Positions 1-7,779 are shown, counted from the first letter of the stretch. The stretch is DNA of 14,593 nt from an uncultured Clostridia bacterium (GCA_946409885.1 CAMJYF010000013.1:1-14593), one strand, 5' to 3'. Numbers and translations are program-made. Notes: generated by a model not told the origin, from the sequence alone.

Positions 1-551
1 GCGGCGGCGATCAGCGTGATGGGCAGGCCCTCCAGCGATTTGGGCACGTCCGCCGGCTCCAGGCGCGAGCGCACCCCGGCGAACAGCACCATGGCCAGCA
101 GAAAGCCCGCGCCGGCGGCAAAGGAGCTGACCATGGCGTGGCCGAACCCGAAGCCGTAGGCGGAATAGGCGCTGATGTTGTCGATGTTCAGGATCACCAC
201 GCCCAGCACGGCGCAGTTGGTGGTGATGAGGGGCAGGTAGATGCCCAGGGCGTTATATAAGGATTTGACGTACTTTTTCAGCACGATCTCCACCATCTGC
301 ACCAGCGCCGCGATGACGAGGATGAAGACGATGGTCTGTAAGTAGGCCAGGTCGTGGGCTTCCAAAAACAGGTTCAGCGGGTAGGTGACCGCCGTGGCCA
401 GCAGCATCACGAAGATGACCGCCAGGCTCATGCCCACCGCCGTGTTCAGCTTTTTGGAGACGCCCAAAAACGGGCAGATGCCCAGGAATTTGGCCAGCGT
501 GAAGTTCTGGGTGAGGATGCCCATCACCAGCAGGGCGATGACGAATTTCAT
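1..551 (-). CDS. rnfA: Rnf complex subunit RnfA, C-terminus cut by window edge
   Basis: Integral membrane subunit of the Rnf ferredoxin:NAD+ oxidoreductase, which couples electron flow to Na+ or H+ export. The visible 183 residues are strongly hydrophobic, with about six membrane segments. Two conserved cysteines are present, C26 in LGICPFLG and C113 in TTNCAVLG; in this family the equivalents, with two from RnfE, hold an intramembrane [2Fe-2S] cluster. The reading frame is open to the window start and ends in the family's usual PITLI stretch, so only about ten residues should be missing. The ATG at 551 overlaps the rnfE stop as ATGA (551-548), implying translational coupling. rnfB is the expected next gene outside the window. 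The family call is secure; the cluster role is taken from known Rnf/Nqr structures. Confidence 0.96.
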   Translation of the reverse strand, partial: MKFVIALLVMGILTQNFTLAKFLGICPFLGVSKKLNTAVGMSLAVIFVMLLATAVTYPLNLFLEAHDLAYLQTIVFILVIAALVQMVEIVLKKYVKSLYNALGIYLPLITTNCAVLGVVILNIDNISAYSAYGFGFGHAMVSSFAAGAGFLLAMVLFAGVRSRLEPADVPKSLEGLPITLIAA

Positions 552-1330
552 TGCGCGTCGGCCTCCTTTCTGTCAGCGGGCGCTTCGGCGCACTCGCTTC
601 GGCCGCACACGGCGGCGTGGGGGCAGCCTTCGCAGCCCCGCAGCTCCGCCTTGGGCATGCCCTTGCGGTCCGCCAGCCGGTTGGCCAGCGCCATGATGAC
701 GCCGAAGGTGAAAAATCCCCCGGCGGGCAGAATGAAGACGGTCATGGGGGCCAGCTTCAGGTTGGCAAGGGTCTCGGTGAAATCAAAGCCCGTAAAGCCC
801 TTCAGGTCCACAAACCCGCCGATCATGGTGTCGATGCCGGCCAGGAAGGTGCCCGCGCCCAGGATCTCCCGCACCGCGCCCATGCAGAACAGGGCGGCGG
901 TAAAGCCGATGCCCATGCCAAGGCCGTCCACGGCGGAGACCAGCACCGGATTTTTGCTGGCGAAGGCTTCCGCCCGGCCCAGAATGATGCAGTTGACCAC
1001 GATGAGGGGCAGGAACACGCCCAGGGATTCATCCAGCGCGGGGACAAAGGCCTTTACCAGCATCTGCACGATGGTGACGAAGGAGGCGATGACCACGATG
1101 TACGCCGGAATGCGCGCCTTGGCGGGAATGACCTTCCGCAGGGCGGAGATGGCGATGTTGGAGCAGATCAGCACGATGGTGGCCGCGATGCCCATGCCCA
1201 CGCCGTTGACCACGGAGGTGGAGGTGGCAAGGGTGGGGCAGGTGCCCAGCACCAGCCGCAGCACGGGGTTTTCCCGCAGGAAGCCCTTTGTCAGCTCCTT
1301 GCCGTAACTGTATTTTTTCTTTTCAGCCAT
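548..1330 (-). CDS. rnfE: Rnf complex subunit RnfE with Cys-rich C-terminal tail
   Basis: Membrane subunit of Rnf and structural partner of RnfA, 260 residues. Conserved cysteines C31 (GTCPTLA) and C114 (VVNCIILGRAEAFA) match the family positions that help bind the intramembrane [2Fe-2S] cluster; about six membrane segments follow the family layout. After the last segment comes a hydrophilic tail with C233, C236, C242 and C247 (CX2CX5CX4C) plus H238, giving a protein longer than the roughly 200-235 residues I expect for RnfE. A GTG at 1351 overlaps the rnfG stop, but the ATG at 1330 has AAAGGGGG just upstream and gives the usual N-terminus, so I chose it. The gap to rnfG is then 17 bases. The stop overlaps the rnfA start. 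Confidence 0.95.
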   Translation of the reverse strand: MAEKKKYSYGKELTKGFLRENPVLRLVLGTCPTLATSTSVVNGVGMGIAATIVLICSNIAISALRKVIPAKARIPAYIVVIASFVTIVQMLVKAFVPALDESLGVFLPLIVVNCIILGRAEAFASKNPVLVSAVDGLGMGIGFTAALFCMGAVREILGAGTFLAGIDTMIGGFVDLKGFTGFDFTETLANLKLAPMTVFILPAGGFFTFGVIMALANRLADRKGMPKAELRGCEGCPHAAVCGRSECAEAPADRKEADAQ

Positions 1331-1347
1331 GGTGTTTCGTCCCCCTT

Positions 1348-1887
1348 TCACGCCACGCCGGCGTACAGCGCCAGCGCCTGATTGACCGCGTTGGTGACCG
1401 CGCGGGAGGTGATGGTGGCGCTGGTGATGGCCACGATCTCGCCGCCGTCCTTGTTCACGGCCAGCTGGCCGGATTTGCCTTTATATTGCTCTTTGAAGCT
1501 GTCCTTCTTGGCGTTCATGCCAAGGCCGGGGGTCTCCTCGATGGAAAGGATGCTGATCCCGGTTACCCGGCCTTCCGCGTCCACGCCGGTCATGATCTCC
1601 ACGTCGCCGCCGTATCCCTTGGCGGAGGTGGTGAACACGTAGCCCACGGTGGCGCCGCCGCTTTTGCCCGTGTAGTACACGGCGCCGTCCGGCGCGGTGT
1701 TCTCCTCAAAGCTGTCCGCCGCGGGCAGCACCTCGCCCCGGGCCTTATCGGCCGCCGCCGCGTTGTTGGCGGCGATGGTGGGGGCCGTCACCGTGTTGAC
1801 AAGGGCCAGCGCCCCCGCCGCCACGGCGCAGATGAGGAACAGCGACAGGGCGGTGATGAGAATGGATTTCACGTCTTTTCCGTTCAT
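1348..1887 (-). CDS. rnfG: Rnf complex flavoprotein subunit RnfG
   Basis: Single-pass membrane flavoprotein of Rnf, 179 residues, with most of the protein outside the cytoplasm. A hydrophobic segment covers about residues 8-31, followed by an FMN-binding domain. The flavinylation motif lies near the C-terminus as SATITSRAVT, residues 156-165; T158 is the expected acceptor of covalent FMN, added by ApbE, which this operon also encodes. The upstream motif EETPGLGM (118-124) is also typical of RnfG and NqrC. The ATG at 1887 overlaps the rnfD stop as ATGA (1887-1884). Length and motifs are normal for the family. Confidence 0.95.
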   Translation of the reverse strand: MNGKDVKSILITALSLFLICAVAAGALALVNTVTAPTIAANNAAAADKARGEVLPAADSFEENTAPDGAVYYTGKSGGATVGYVFTTSAKGYGGDVEIMTGVDAEGRVTGISILSIEETPGLGMNAKKDSFKEQYKGKSGQLAVNKDGGEIVAITSATITSRAVTNAVNQALALYAGVA

Positions 1888-2924
1888 GCGCCGGCGCCCT
1901 CCTTCGCTTGTTCTTTTGCTTTCTTTTCTTTTTTCTTTTTCACAAAGCCGAAATACGCCGGGGCCGTCGCCTTTTCGATCAGCGGGCAGGCGATGTTCAT
2001 CAGCAGGATGGAGTAGGAAACGCCCTCCGGCAGCGAGCCGTACAGGCGGATCACCGAGGTGAGCAGGCCGCAGCCGATGCCGAAGACGATCTTGCCCTTC
2101 AGGTTCACCGGGCTGGTGGCGTAGTCGGTGGCCATGAAGAACGCGCCCAGCAGCAGGCCGCCGCCCATCAGCTGGTAGGCGGTAAAGGCCAGGTTGAAGC
2201 GGGAGGCCAGCAGCATGAACACCGCCACGGTGCCGATATAAGAGAAGGGGATGGCGATTTTGATGACGCCCCGGATGAGCAGGTAGGCCGCGCCGATGAG
2301 CAGCGCCGCGGCGCACACCTCCCCGATGCAGCCCTGCCGTACGCCCAGGAACATCCTGAAATAAGAGGGCAGCTTGTCGGCCGCCTGATAAAGATGGATC
2401 TGACCGGTCAGGTCGCCCGACAGGTCAAAGCCGGACAGGGTGGCCAGCGGGGTGGCGGAGACGATGGCGTCCACGGATTTTGGCTCCGGGAAGTGGGTCA
2501 TGGCGGAGGCGAAGGACACCAGCAGCACGATGCGGGCGGTGATGGCGGGGTTGGCGAAGTTCTGCCCCACGCCGCCGAACAGCTGCTTGACGATGACGAT
2601 GGCCACAAAGGAACCGATCACGCACATCCACAGGGGGATGGAGACCGGCAGGTTGAAGGCCAGCAGCAGGCCCGTGACCACGGCGCTCAGGTCGCCCACC
2701 GTCACGCTCTTTTTCATTATTTTACGGGAGAGGTATTCAAACGCCACGCAGCTGCCAACGCACACCGCCATGACCAGCGCCGCGCGGAAGCCGAACACGG
2801 CGATCCCGGCGATGGCGGCGGGGCACAGGGCGATGATCACGTCGAACATCACGCCCGATACGGTGGCGGGCCCCTTTACGTGGGGCGACGCGCTGACGGT
2901 GAGTTTTGCGGTTTCGTTCATCAT
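1884..2924 (-). CDS. rnfD: Rnf complex membrane flavoprotein subunit RnfD
   Basis: Polytopic membrane subunit, 346 residues, related to NqrB, carrying covalent FMN and thought to take part in ion translocation. The N-terminus has the family signature SPHVKGPATVSGVMFDV in outline (about residues 13-29). GGVGQNFANPA (117-127) and VSATPLATL (155-163) are also diagnostic; T158 in SATPL is the expected flavin acceptor. Many hydrophobic helices follow. The C-terminus is very basic (KKKKEKKAKEQ), a likely cytoplasmic tail. Two adjacent ATGs occur at 2924 and 2921. I chose 2924 because it overlaps the rnfC stop as ATGA and has GGGAGG upstream; the choice changes only one residue. Confidence 0.95.
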   Translation of the reverse strand: MMNETAKLTVSASPHVKGPATVSGVMFDVIIALCPAAIAGIAVFGFRAALVMAVCVGSCVAFEYLSRKIMKKSVTVGDLSAVVTGLLLAFNLPVSIPLWMCVIGSFVAIVIVKQLFGGVGQNFANPAITARIVLLVSFASAMTHFPEPKSVDAIVSATPLATLSGFDLSGDLTGQIHLYQAADKLPSYFRMFLGVRQGCIGEVCAAALLIGAAYLLIRGVIKIAIPFSYIGTVAVFMLLASRFNLAFTAYQLMGGGLLLGAFFMATDYATSPVNLKGKIVFGIGCGLLTSVIRLYGSLPEGVSYSILLMNIACPLIEKATAPAYFGFVKKKKEKKAKEQAKEGAGA

Positions 2925-4270
2925 TTCACGCCTGCCTCCCTCATGATTTCCTTGGCCAGCCGCATGTGCTGCACCAGCGGCTCGCCCGCCGGGCAGGAAT
3001 AGGCGCAGCTGCCGCATTCCATGCACACGGAAACGCCCAGCCTCGCCAGCTCTTCCGCGTCCCGTTTGTTGGCGTATTTTACGATCTGCGTGGGGATCAG
3101 CCCCATGGGGCAGGCCTCGTGGCAGCGGCCGCAGCGGATGCAGTCCCGCTGGGGCTTCAGCCCCACGCCGCGCCTGCTGAAGGCCAGCACGGCGTTGTTG
3201 CTTTTCAGCAGGGGCACGTCGATGCTCACCAGCGCCTGGCCCATCATGGGGCCGCCGGAGAGGATCTTATAGGGCTCCTCGGTAAAGCCGCCGCAGAAAT
3301 CGATGATCTCCCGGATGCTGGTGCCGATGGGCACCCGCACGTTCATGGGCCTGCGGATGCAGTCGCCGCTGACGGTGACGGAACGGCTGGTAAGGGGTTT
3401 GCCGGTCTTTAAGTAGCGGGAGACAAAGGCGGCGCTGGCCACGTTCATGACGATGCAGCCCACGTCCGCGGGCAGGCCGCCCGCGGGCACCTTCCGGCCC
3501 GTGGCGGACAGCACCATCATCTTTTCCGCGCCCTGGGGATATTTCGATTTCAGCGTCATCAGCTTGACGATATCGCCCCGGTCGTTGTCCTCGTCCGCGA
3601 TGGCCTTCAGCACCCGGATGGCCTCCGGCTTGTTGTCCTCCACGGCGATGACCACGTTTTTCAGGTCCAGCAGCTCCGCCAGCGTATACACGGCCCCCAT
3701 GATGTTCCAGGAGTTTTCCAGGCATTCCCGGTAATCCACGGTGATGTAGGGCTCGCATTCCGCCGCGTTGACGATCAGCGTGTCGATGGGCTTGTCCGGG
3801 GGCGTGTTCAGCTTTACGTGGCTGGGAAAGCCCGCCCCGCCCAGGCCCACCAGGCCGGAGGCGCGTATGGCCGCGAACAGCTCCTGCCGGTTGGTCACTT
3901 TGGGCGGCCTCAGCCCCTCCCAAAGGGTCATCTGCCCGTCGGATTCAATGGTGACGGCAGGGGCGATACGACCGTTGGCCAGCTTCACATCCGCCACGGC
4001 GGTCACCGTGCCGGAGACGGAAGCGTGGATGGGGGCGCTGACGTATTTGTCGGAATCGCCCACCACCTGGCCCACGTCCACGTGGTCGCCCTTTTTGACG
4101 GTTGGCGCGCAGGGCGCACCGATGTGCTGCTGCATGGGCAGCACCACGCAGCGGGGCGGGGGCATCCGCACCGTTTCGCAGTCCGCGGTGATTTTGTTGT
4201 GCGCGACGTGAATGCCGCCCCTGCCTTTGGCAACGGCTTTCAGGATCGCGCCGGGAGAAGGGTGTGACAT
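2921..4270 (-). CDS. rnfC: Rnf complex NADH-site and iron-sulfur subunit RnfC
   Basis: Peripheral cytoplasmic subunit that exchanges electrons with NAD(H), 449 residues. In order: an N-terminal RnfC barrel-like domain; the flavin/NADH fold with GLGGAGFPSHVKL (142-153) and NAAECEPYITVDYREC (168-183); an SLBB-like region; and two [4Fe-4S] ferredoxin motifs, C377/C380/C383/C387 and C416/C419/C422/C426, each followed by proline. All eight cluster cysteines are present. Length is normal. The frame stays open far upstream into the neighbouring gene, but the ATG at 4270 has GGAGG at 4278-4282 with seven bases between, and gives a standard N-terminus (MSHPSPGAI). It is first of the rnf genes proper, 44 bases after the Gx-transporter gene. 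Confidence 0.96.
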   Translation of the reverse strand: MSHPSPGAILKAVAKGRGGIHVAHNKITADCETVRMPPPRCVVLPMQQHIGAPCAPTVKKGDHVDVGQVVGDSDKYVSAPIHASVSGTVTAVADVKLANGRIAPAVTIESDGQMTLWEGLRPPKVTNRQELFAAIRASGLVGLGGAGFPSHVKLNTPPDKPIDTLIVNAAECEPYITVDYRECLENSWNIMGAVYTLAELLDLKNVVIAVEDNKPEAIRVLKAIADEDNDRGDIVKLMTLKSKYPQGAEKMMVLSATGRKVPAGGLPADVGCIVMNVASAAFVSRYLKTGKPLTSRSVTVSGDCIRRPMNVRVPIGTSIREIIDFCGGFTEEPYKILSGGPMMGQALVSIDVPLLKSNNAVLAFSRRGVGLKPQRDCIRCGRCHEACPMGLIPTQIVKYANKRDAEELARLGVSVCMECGSCAYSCPAGEPLVQHMRLAKEIMREAGVK

Positions 4271-4277
4271 ATGGTAT

Positions 4278-4282
4278 CCTCC
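4278..4282 (-). promoter_or_regulatory. Ribosome binding site of rnfC
   Basis: On the minus strand the bases read GGAGG, seven bases before the ATG at 4270. This is the only strong Shine-Dalgarno near the start and decides the rnfC N-terminus against a much longer open frame. Confidence 0.75.
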
Positions 4283-4314
4283 ATTGGAGTAAAGTATTGG
4301 CTGTGGATACAGAG

Positions 4315-4839
4315 TTACCGGAACAGCTTCAGTTTCGCCAGCGCCGGCATGACGGCGTTCAGGATCACGCCGGTGAGCAGTCCGAAGCCCACCCCGCTGA
4401 GCAGCAGCACGGGCAGCCAGCTCAGGTACAGGGCGCTGCCCACCAGCGCGGAGGCGGCCGCCAGCTGCCCCAGGTTGTGGGCCACCGCGCTGAGGGCGGA
4501 AACCCCCGCGTAGCTCAGCCGGCGGTGTTTGATTTGCAGCAGAAAATACATGGCCAGCACGCTCAGCAGCCCGCCGCAAAGCGACAGCAGCGAGGCCGTC
4601 GGCCCTGCCGTCAGCAGCGTAAAGCCCGCCTTGACCGCCGCCACGGACAGCGCGGAGGGAAGCCCCAGCGAGGCGCAGGCAAACAGCACGGCGATATTGG
4701 AAAATCCCGGCTTGACGCCCGGGGGCAGCGGCAGGCCCGCCGTAAGGGTGGTTTCAAAAAAGGACATGGCCAGCGCCGCGGCCGCCAGCATGGCGGCGAC
4801 GGCCAGCTTCGTCAGCTTTTTGCGTTTTTCGTTCATCAT
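4315..4839 (-). CDS. Gx transporter family membrane protein
   Basis: A 174-residue membrane protein with about five hydrophobic segments. It belongs to the family named Gx transporter or, in older annotation, heptaprenyl diphosphate synthase component I (Hpre_diP_synt_I). Signature pieces are PGVKPGFSN (40-48), GPTASLLSLCGG (79-90) and VAHNLGQL (119-126). The biochemical role is not settled. The fold resembles small-molecule S-component-like transporters, and the prenyl synthase name is probably historical. It sits between the NusG domain II gene and rnfC, an arrangement I have the impression recurs in anaerobes with Rnf, suggesting a role in flavin, quinone or cofactor supply for the complex (inference). 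The ATG at 4839 overlaps the upstream TAA (TAATG). Confidence 0.85.
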   Translation of the reverse strand: MMNEKRKKLTKLAVAAMLAAAALAMSFFETTLTAGLPLPPGVKPGFSNIAVLFACASLGLPSALSVAAVKAGFTLLTAGPTASLLSLCGGLLSVLAMYFLLQIKHRRLSYAGVSALSAVAHNLGQLAAASALVGSALYLSWLPVLLLSGVGFGLLTGVILNAVMPALAKLKLFR

Positions 4840-5216
4840 TATCCCGTCAGCGCGTCCGGCGCGTTCCTCGCGCGCCCGGTAACGCGGATCAGCGTTTCGT
4901 TGGGCAGACAGGCGGCGCTTTCGCCCGCCTTTGTCAGCTTACCCGCCCGCACGCACAGTTGATTGGGGCAGCCGGAGGCGCAAAAGGAGATGGCACCGGG
5001 CTCCACCGCCACGGTCACGCCGTTGTCCAGCGCGATGGTATAGGGCTCCCGGACGGCGGTCAGGTCCACGGTCTCCACGGTCTGCCGGCCGACGATGATC
5101 TCGGCCGTTGCCCCGTCCGTTCCGCCGAGCAGCGCCAGCAGCCCCGCGGCCGCCAGAACCGCCGCCGCGGCGATCAGATCCGCCGGACGGAGGAACCGTT
5201 TCAGTTTATTCTTCAT
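4839..5216 (-). CDS. Membrane-anchored NusG domain II protein
   Basis: A 125-residue protein with one N-terminal membrane anchor (about residues 13-31) and a small outside domain of the NusG_II type. There is no NusG N-terminal transcription domain, so this is not a transcription factor. The conserved pattern is C79, C83 and C88 in FCASGCPNQLCV, then C103 in ACLPN; the cysteines are a family hallmark and could bind metal or form disulfides. Its start overlaps the apbE end by 11 bases and its stop touches the Gx-transporter start. Function is unknown. Linkage with ApbE and Rnf suggests a part in extracytoplasmic flavin or electron transfer, which is inference. Confidence 0.85.
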   Translation of the reverse strand: MKNKLKRFLRPADLIAAAAVLAAAGLLALLGGTDGATAEIIVGRQTVETVDLTAVREPYTIALDNGVTVAVEPGAISFCASGCPNQLCVRAGKLTKAGESAACLPNETLIRVTGRARNAPDALTG

Positions 5217-6258
5217 AGGTTTTTAATGTAAAGCTGTCGTCGGTCAGGGTGAAGGCGTCCTTCAGCCCGTCCGTTACATAGTACTCTTTGTTCTGATAGA
5301 CAAAAACCGCCTCCGCGCCGAAGCTGTTCAGCCAGCGCAGCGTTTCCCCGTTCAGCCCGTTGATGAAGCAGGCGGTGGAAAGCGCGTCGCTGTTGATGCC
5401 GGAGGTGGCGTATACGGTCACGGAGACCAGATCCGTCTCCACCGGATAGCCGGTAAGAGGGGACAGGATGTGGTGGTAGACGACGCCGTCTTCCGTGAAC
5501 TGCTTTTCATAGCTGCCGGAGGTGGCGACAAAGCCGGTGTAATCGGGTTTGTCCGGTGTAAGGGACAGACTGGCAAAATAGTCGTTTGGCCCGCTGAAGG
5601 GATCCCGCACGCCGACCGTCCAGCTCTTTCCCTTTTTCGGCGTTCCGAACAGCAGCACGGAGCCGCCGAAGGAGACCACGGCGGAATAGGCTTTGGACTG
5701 CAGCGCGTCGCGGGCCTCGTCCAGCGCCACGCCCTTGCCGAAGGCGCCGGGGTCAATCTTCTGCCCCGGTCCCAGCACGATCGTTCCGTTGACGTCGTCG
5801 ATCAACAGCCGCTCCAGCCCCACCGTTTCCTGTGCGGCGCGGAGCTCCTCTTCTGAGGGCAGACGGGGGTGGTCGGTGGAAAAGCCCCACAGCTGCGTGA
5901 CCGCCCCTACGGTCACGTCCAGCGTTCCGTTCAGCATGTTGCACAGCATTACCATGTCGCCCAGCGTTTTGCGGGTAAAGGCGGAGGCGTTGGCGGAGCC
6001 CTTGGCGTTCACCGCGGAAATCTCGGAGGAGGGATCGGTGGCGGAAAGGCAGGCGTCCGCCGCGTTGACCTTTTCGGTGATGCGGTCGAACAGCAGGTCG
6101 GCGTCCTCCTTCGGGGCGTACAGCCTTGCGGTCAGCACGCTGCCCATGGCAAAGGCGGTGCGTTCTTCATAGGTGGCGGCGCAGCCGGTGAGCGCGCCGC
6201 ACAGGGTCAGGGCAGCGCACAGCAGCGCGGCGGCGCGGAACAGGCGGTTACTTTTCAT
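5206..6258 (-). CDS. apbE: FAD:protein FMN transferase ApbE (lipoprotein)
   Basis: Transfers FMN from FAD to a threonine of target proteins outside the membrane; the likely targets here are RnfG and RnfD of the same operon. 350 residues, normal length. The signal peptide ends in the lipobox LTGC with lipidated C26. Family motifs in order: AMGSVLTARLY (37-47), DPGAFGKGVALD (169-180, the usual D-x-G-x-x-x-KG), VSFGGSVLL (195-203), SGSYEKQF (247-254), HHILSPLTGYP (262-272) and SDALSTA (290-296), with D291 and T295 as the expected Mg2+ ligands. The ATG at 6258 has AAAGGAG a few bases upstream. It is the first gene of the operon, behind an extended -10 promoter. Confidence 0.96.
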   Translation of the reverse strand: MKSNRLFRAAALLCAALTLCGALTGCAATYEERTAFAMGSVLTARLYAPKEDADLLFDRITEKVNAADACLSATDPSSEISAVNAKGSANASAFTRKTLGDMVMLCNMLNGTLDVTVGAVTQLWGFSTDHPRLPSEEELRAAQETVGLERLLIDDVNGTIVLGPGQKIDPGAFGKGVALDEARDALQSKAYSAVVSFGGSVLLFGTPKKGKSWTVGVRDPFSGPNDYFASLSLTPDKPDYTGFVATSGSYEKQFTEDGVVYHHILSPLTGYPVETDLVSVTVYATSGINSDALSTACFINGLNGETLRWLNSFGAEAVFVYQNKEYYVTDGLKDAFTLTDDSFTLKTYEE

Positions 6259-6321
6259 AGGGCTCCTTTGACCCGGCCGTCGGGAGCGGCGGACCGGCGA
6301 TTTTATTCCATAAGTAATATC

Positions 6322-6350
6322 AGTATAGCAAAAAAAACCGTTCCCGTAAA
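6322..6350 (-). promoter_or_regulatory. Promoter of the apbE-rnf operon
   Basis: On the minus strand: -35 TTTACG (6350-6345), a 17-base spacer, and -10 TATACT (6327-6322) preceded by TGC, i.e. an extended -10. Transcription would start near 6315, about 57 bases before the apbE ATG. This fits a sigma-A type promoter; a run of eight T in the spacer may add curvature. Confidence 0.6.
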
Positions 6351-6451
6351 GTACTTTTCCAAACTTTCTTGCAGGGATTTCTCCCGCTTCCTCCGTTTGC
6401 TTCCAAAAAAGGGGAGATTTTTCTGCAAAACCAGCTCCCCCGGCGGAGGGA

Positions 6452-6480
6452 TTGATAATTTCAGAAATAATGCTTGTAAT
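6452..6480 (+). promoter_or_regulatory. Upstream promoter candidate of the sortase module
   Basis: TTGATA (6452-6457) and TGTAAT (6475-6480) are separated by exactly 17 bases, each one base off the sigma-A consensus. The spacer contains the palindrome ATTTCaGAAAT. It overlaps the next promoter candidate, so only one may be used at a time. Confidence 0.4.
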
Positions 6481-6502
6481 CCTCCGTTATATGTGATATT
6501 AT
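6474..6502 (+). promoter_or_regulatory. Main promoter candidate of the sortase module
   Basis: TTGTAA (6474-6479), a 17-base spacer, then TATTAT (6497-6502) with TG one base before it, an extended -10. Transcription would begin near 6509, leaving about 90 bases of leader before the GTG at 6601. AT-rich sequence follows immediately. Confidence 0.5.
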
Positions 6503-6600
6503 TATTTATATATTTTATATAGCGGACGGTTTTTAAGGTTCATCAAAAGGTAGGGGCGTATAATTCCCCGCGTTACCGTTAATCCGAACGGAGGATCACC

Positions 6601-7707
6601 GTGAGCGACGCGAAAAACAGCGAAACTAAAAAGAAAGAGACCGGCGCGCCCGCGCAGCAGCCGCAGGGCGCCAGCGTCAATTATATCGACGAACTGAACA
6701 ACGATGAGGAAGACCTGCGGGATATGAAGCTGGCGCAGGAGCGCGTTATCGCCCCGAAGGACAAACGGGTGCTGGCGCTGCTGGCCGCGCTGAACGTGCT
6801 GGTGTTCGGCGTCATCGGCCTGTTCCTGATCACCACGGGCAGCGCGAACGAGTACGATTCCATCAAGGGGGAATCCGCCTTTGACATGAAGACCCCCTAT
6901 TACGACGCTTCCACGGTGCTTTCCGCCGAACCGGAGCCCGTTCTGGCAGAGGCCAGCTTTCCGGAGGGGATGCAGGAGAAATTCCGCCCGCTGTTTTCCG
7001 TCAACAACGATACGGTGGGCTGGATCCGCATCAACGACACCCCGGTGGATTACGTGGTTGTGCAAAGCGATACCAACTCCTATTATGAGCGCAAGGATTT
7101 CTATCAGGATTATTCCGTGCGCGGCATCATCTTTATGGATTACCGCAATATCCTTTGGGATACGGTGCCCGTCACCTCCAAAAACACGGTGCTGTACGGT
7201 CACCACATGGCCTCCGACGGCACGGTGTTCACCTGCCTGGAGAATTACACCGATCCGGAGTACTATAAAAAGCACCCGCTGATCGAGTGCGATACGCTTT
7301 ACGCCGATTACCAGTGGAAGATCGTGGGCGCGTTCCTGAACTACCCCAACGATCCCGCGGACGGTGACGACCTGTTCTATTACTGGTACACGGATTTTTC
7401 CGACGACAACACCGTGGCCTTCGCCAACGAGGTGGCCAGCCGCAGCTTTTTCGTGAACCCCTCGGTGGACGTGCAGCCCACCGACCGGTTCCTGACCCTT
7501 TCCACCTGTACCTATATGCTGGACCGCGGCTCCCGCGTCAACGCGCGTTTCGTGGTGGTGGCCCGGCAGGTGCGGCCGGGGGAAAGCGCGGCGGTGGACG
7601 TGGAGAAGGCCTACGCCAACGACGGCCGCCGGATGCCGCAGCTGTGGTATGATATCCACGACGAGGACAACCCCTATGCGGACGTGCCGATCTGGCAGGC
7701 GTGGTAG
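6601..7707 (+). CDS. Class B sortase, first copy
   Basis: A membrane-bound cysteine transpeptidase that cleaves a sorting motif and joins the protein to peptidoglycan or another protein. 368 residues, longer than a usual SrtB (about 230-260). Layout: a charged cytoplasmic N-terminus of about 55 residues; membrane segment about 57-79; sortase domain about 120-325. Catalytic residues are all visible: H201 in LYGHHM, C303 in LTLSTC and R316 in NARFVVVAR. A 45-residue extension, starting RPGESAAVD, follows the domain and recurs in the second sortase of this locus. The start is GTG at 6601 with GGAGG at 6590-6594. First gene of a five-gene set. Substrate unknown; no sorting signal is visible in the window. 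Confidence 0.93.
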   Translation: MSDAKNSETKKKETGAPAQQPQGASVNYIDELNNDEEDLRDMKLAQERVIAPKDKRVLALLAALNVLVFGVIGLFLITTGSANEYDSIKGESAFDMKTPYYDASTVLSAEPEPVLAEASFPEGMQEKFRPLFSVNNDTVGWIRINDTPVDYVVVQSDTNSYYERKDFYQDYSVRGIIFMDYRNILWDTVPVTSKNTVLYGHHMASDGTVFTCLENYTDPEYYKKHPLIECDTLYADYQWKIVGAFLNYPNDPADGDDLFYYWYTDFSDDNTVAFANEVASRSFFVNPSVDVQPTDRFLTLSTCTYMLDRGSRVNARFVVVARQVRPGESAAVDVEKAYANDGRRMPQLWYDIHDEDNPYADVPIWQAW

Positions 7708-7765
7708 GAAATCAGCGGTTGGTGGTCAGTGTCAGTGGACGGATGATAAATGGAGATTGGAAGGG

Positions 7766-7771
7766 AAGGAG
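7766..7771 (+). promoter_or_regulatory. Ribosome binding site selecting the ATG at 7780
   Basis: AAGGAG, eight bases before the ATG at 7780. The in-frame ATG ten codons upstream lacks a comparable site. Confidence 0.65.
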
Positions 7772-7779
7772 AACGCGAT

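Larger units (their letters stand above)
6259..6600. other. Divergent intergenic control region
   Basis: 342 bases without a gene, separating the minus-strand rnf operon from the plus-strand sortase module. It is clearly AT-richer than its flanks, especially 6450-6520. It holds one leftward and two overlapping rightward promoter candidates, a small CTCC/GGAG inverted repeat (6435-6448) and an 11-base palindrome, ATTTCaGAAAT (6458-6468). The latter lies inside the spacer of the upstream rightward promoter, where it could act as an operator. I see no tRNA, small gene or recognisable riboswitch. Confidence 0.7.

Noticed and set aside
1888..2316. Upstream extension of the rnfG frame
   Set aside because: It is the other frame of rnfD. 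The ATG at 1887 with ATGA overlap gives the normal RnfG N-terminus.
1908..3002. Plus-strand open frame across rnfD
   Set aside because: His/Gly/Gln-rich shadow running against an operon whose genes all carry family motifs.
6435..6448. CTCC/GGAG inverted repeat as a terminator
   Set aside because: Only four base pairs with no T-run on either strand, and it lies between two promoters.
6502..7659. Minus-strand open frame opposite the first sortase
   Set aside because: Mirror of a gene with intact catalytic residues; no ribosome site or recognisable domain.
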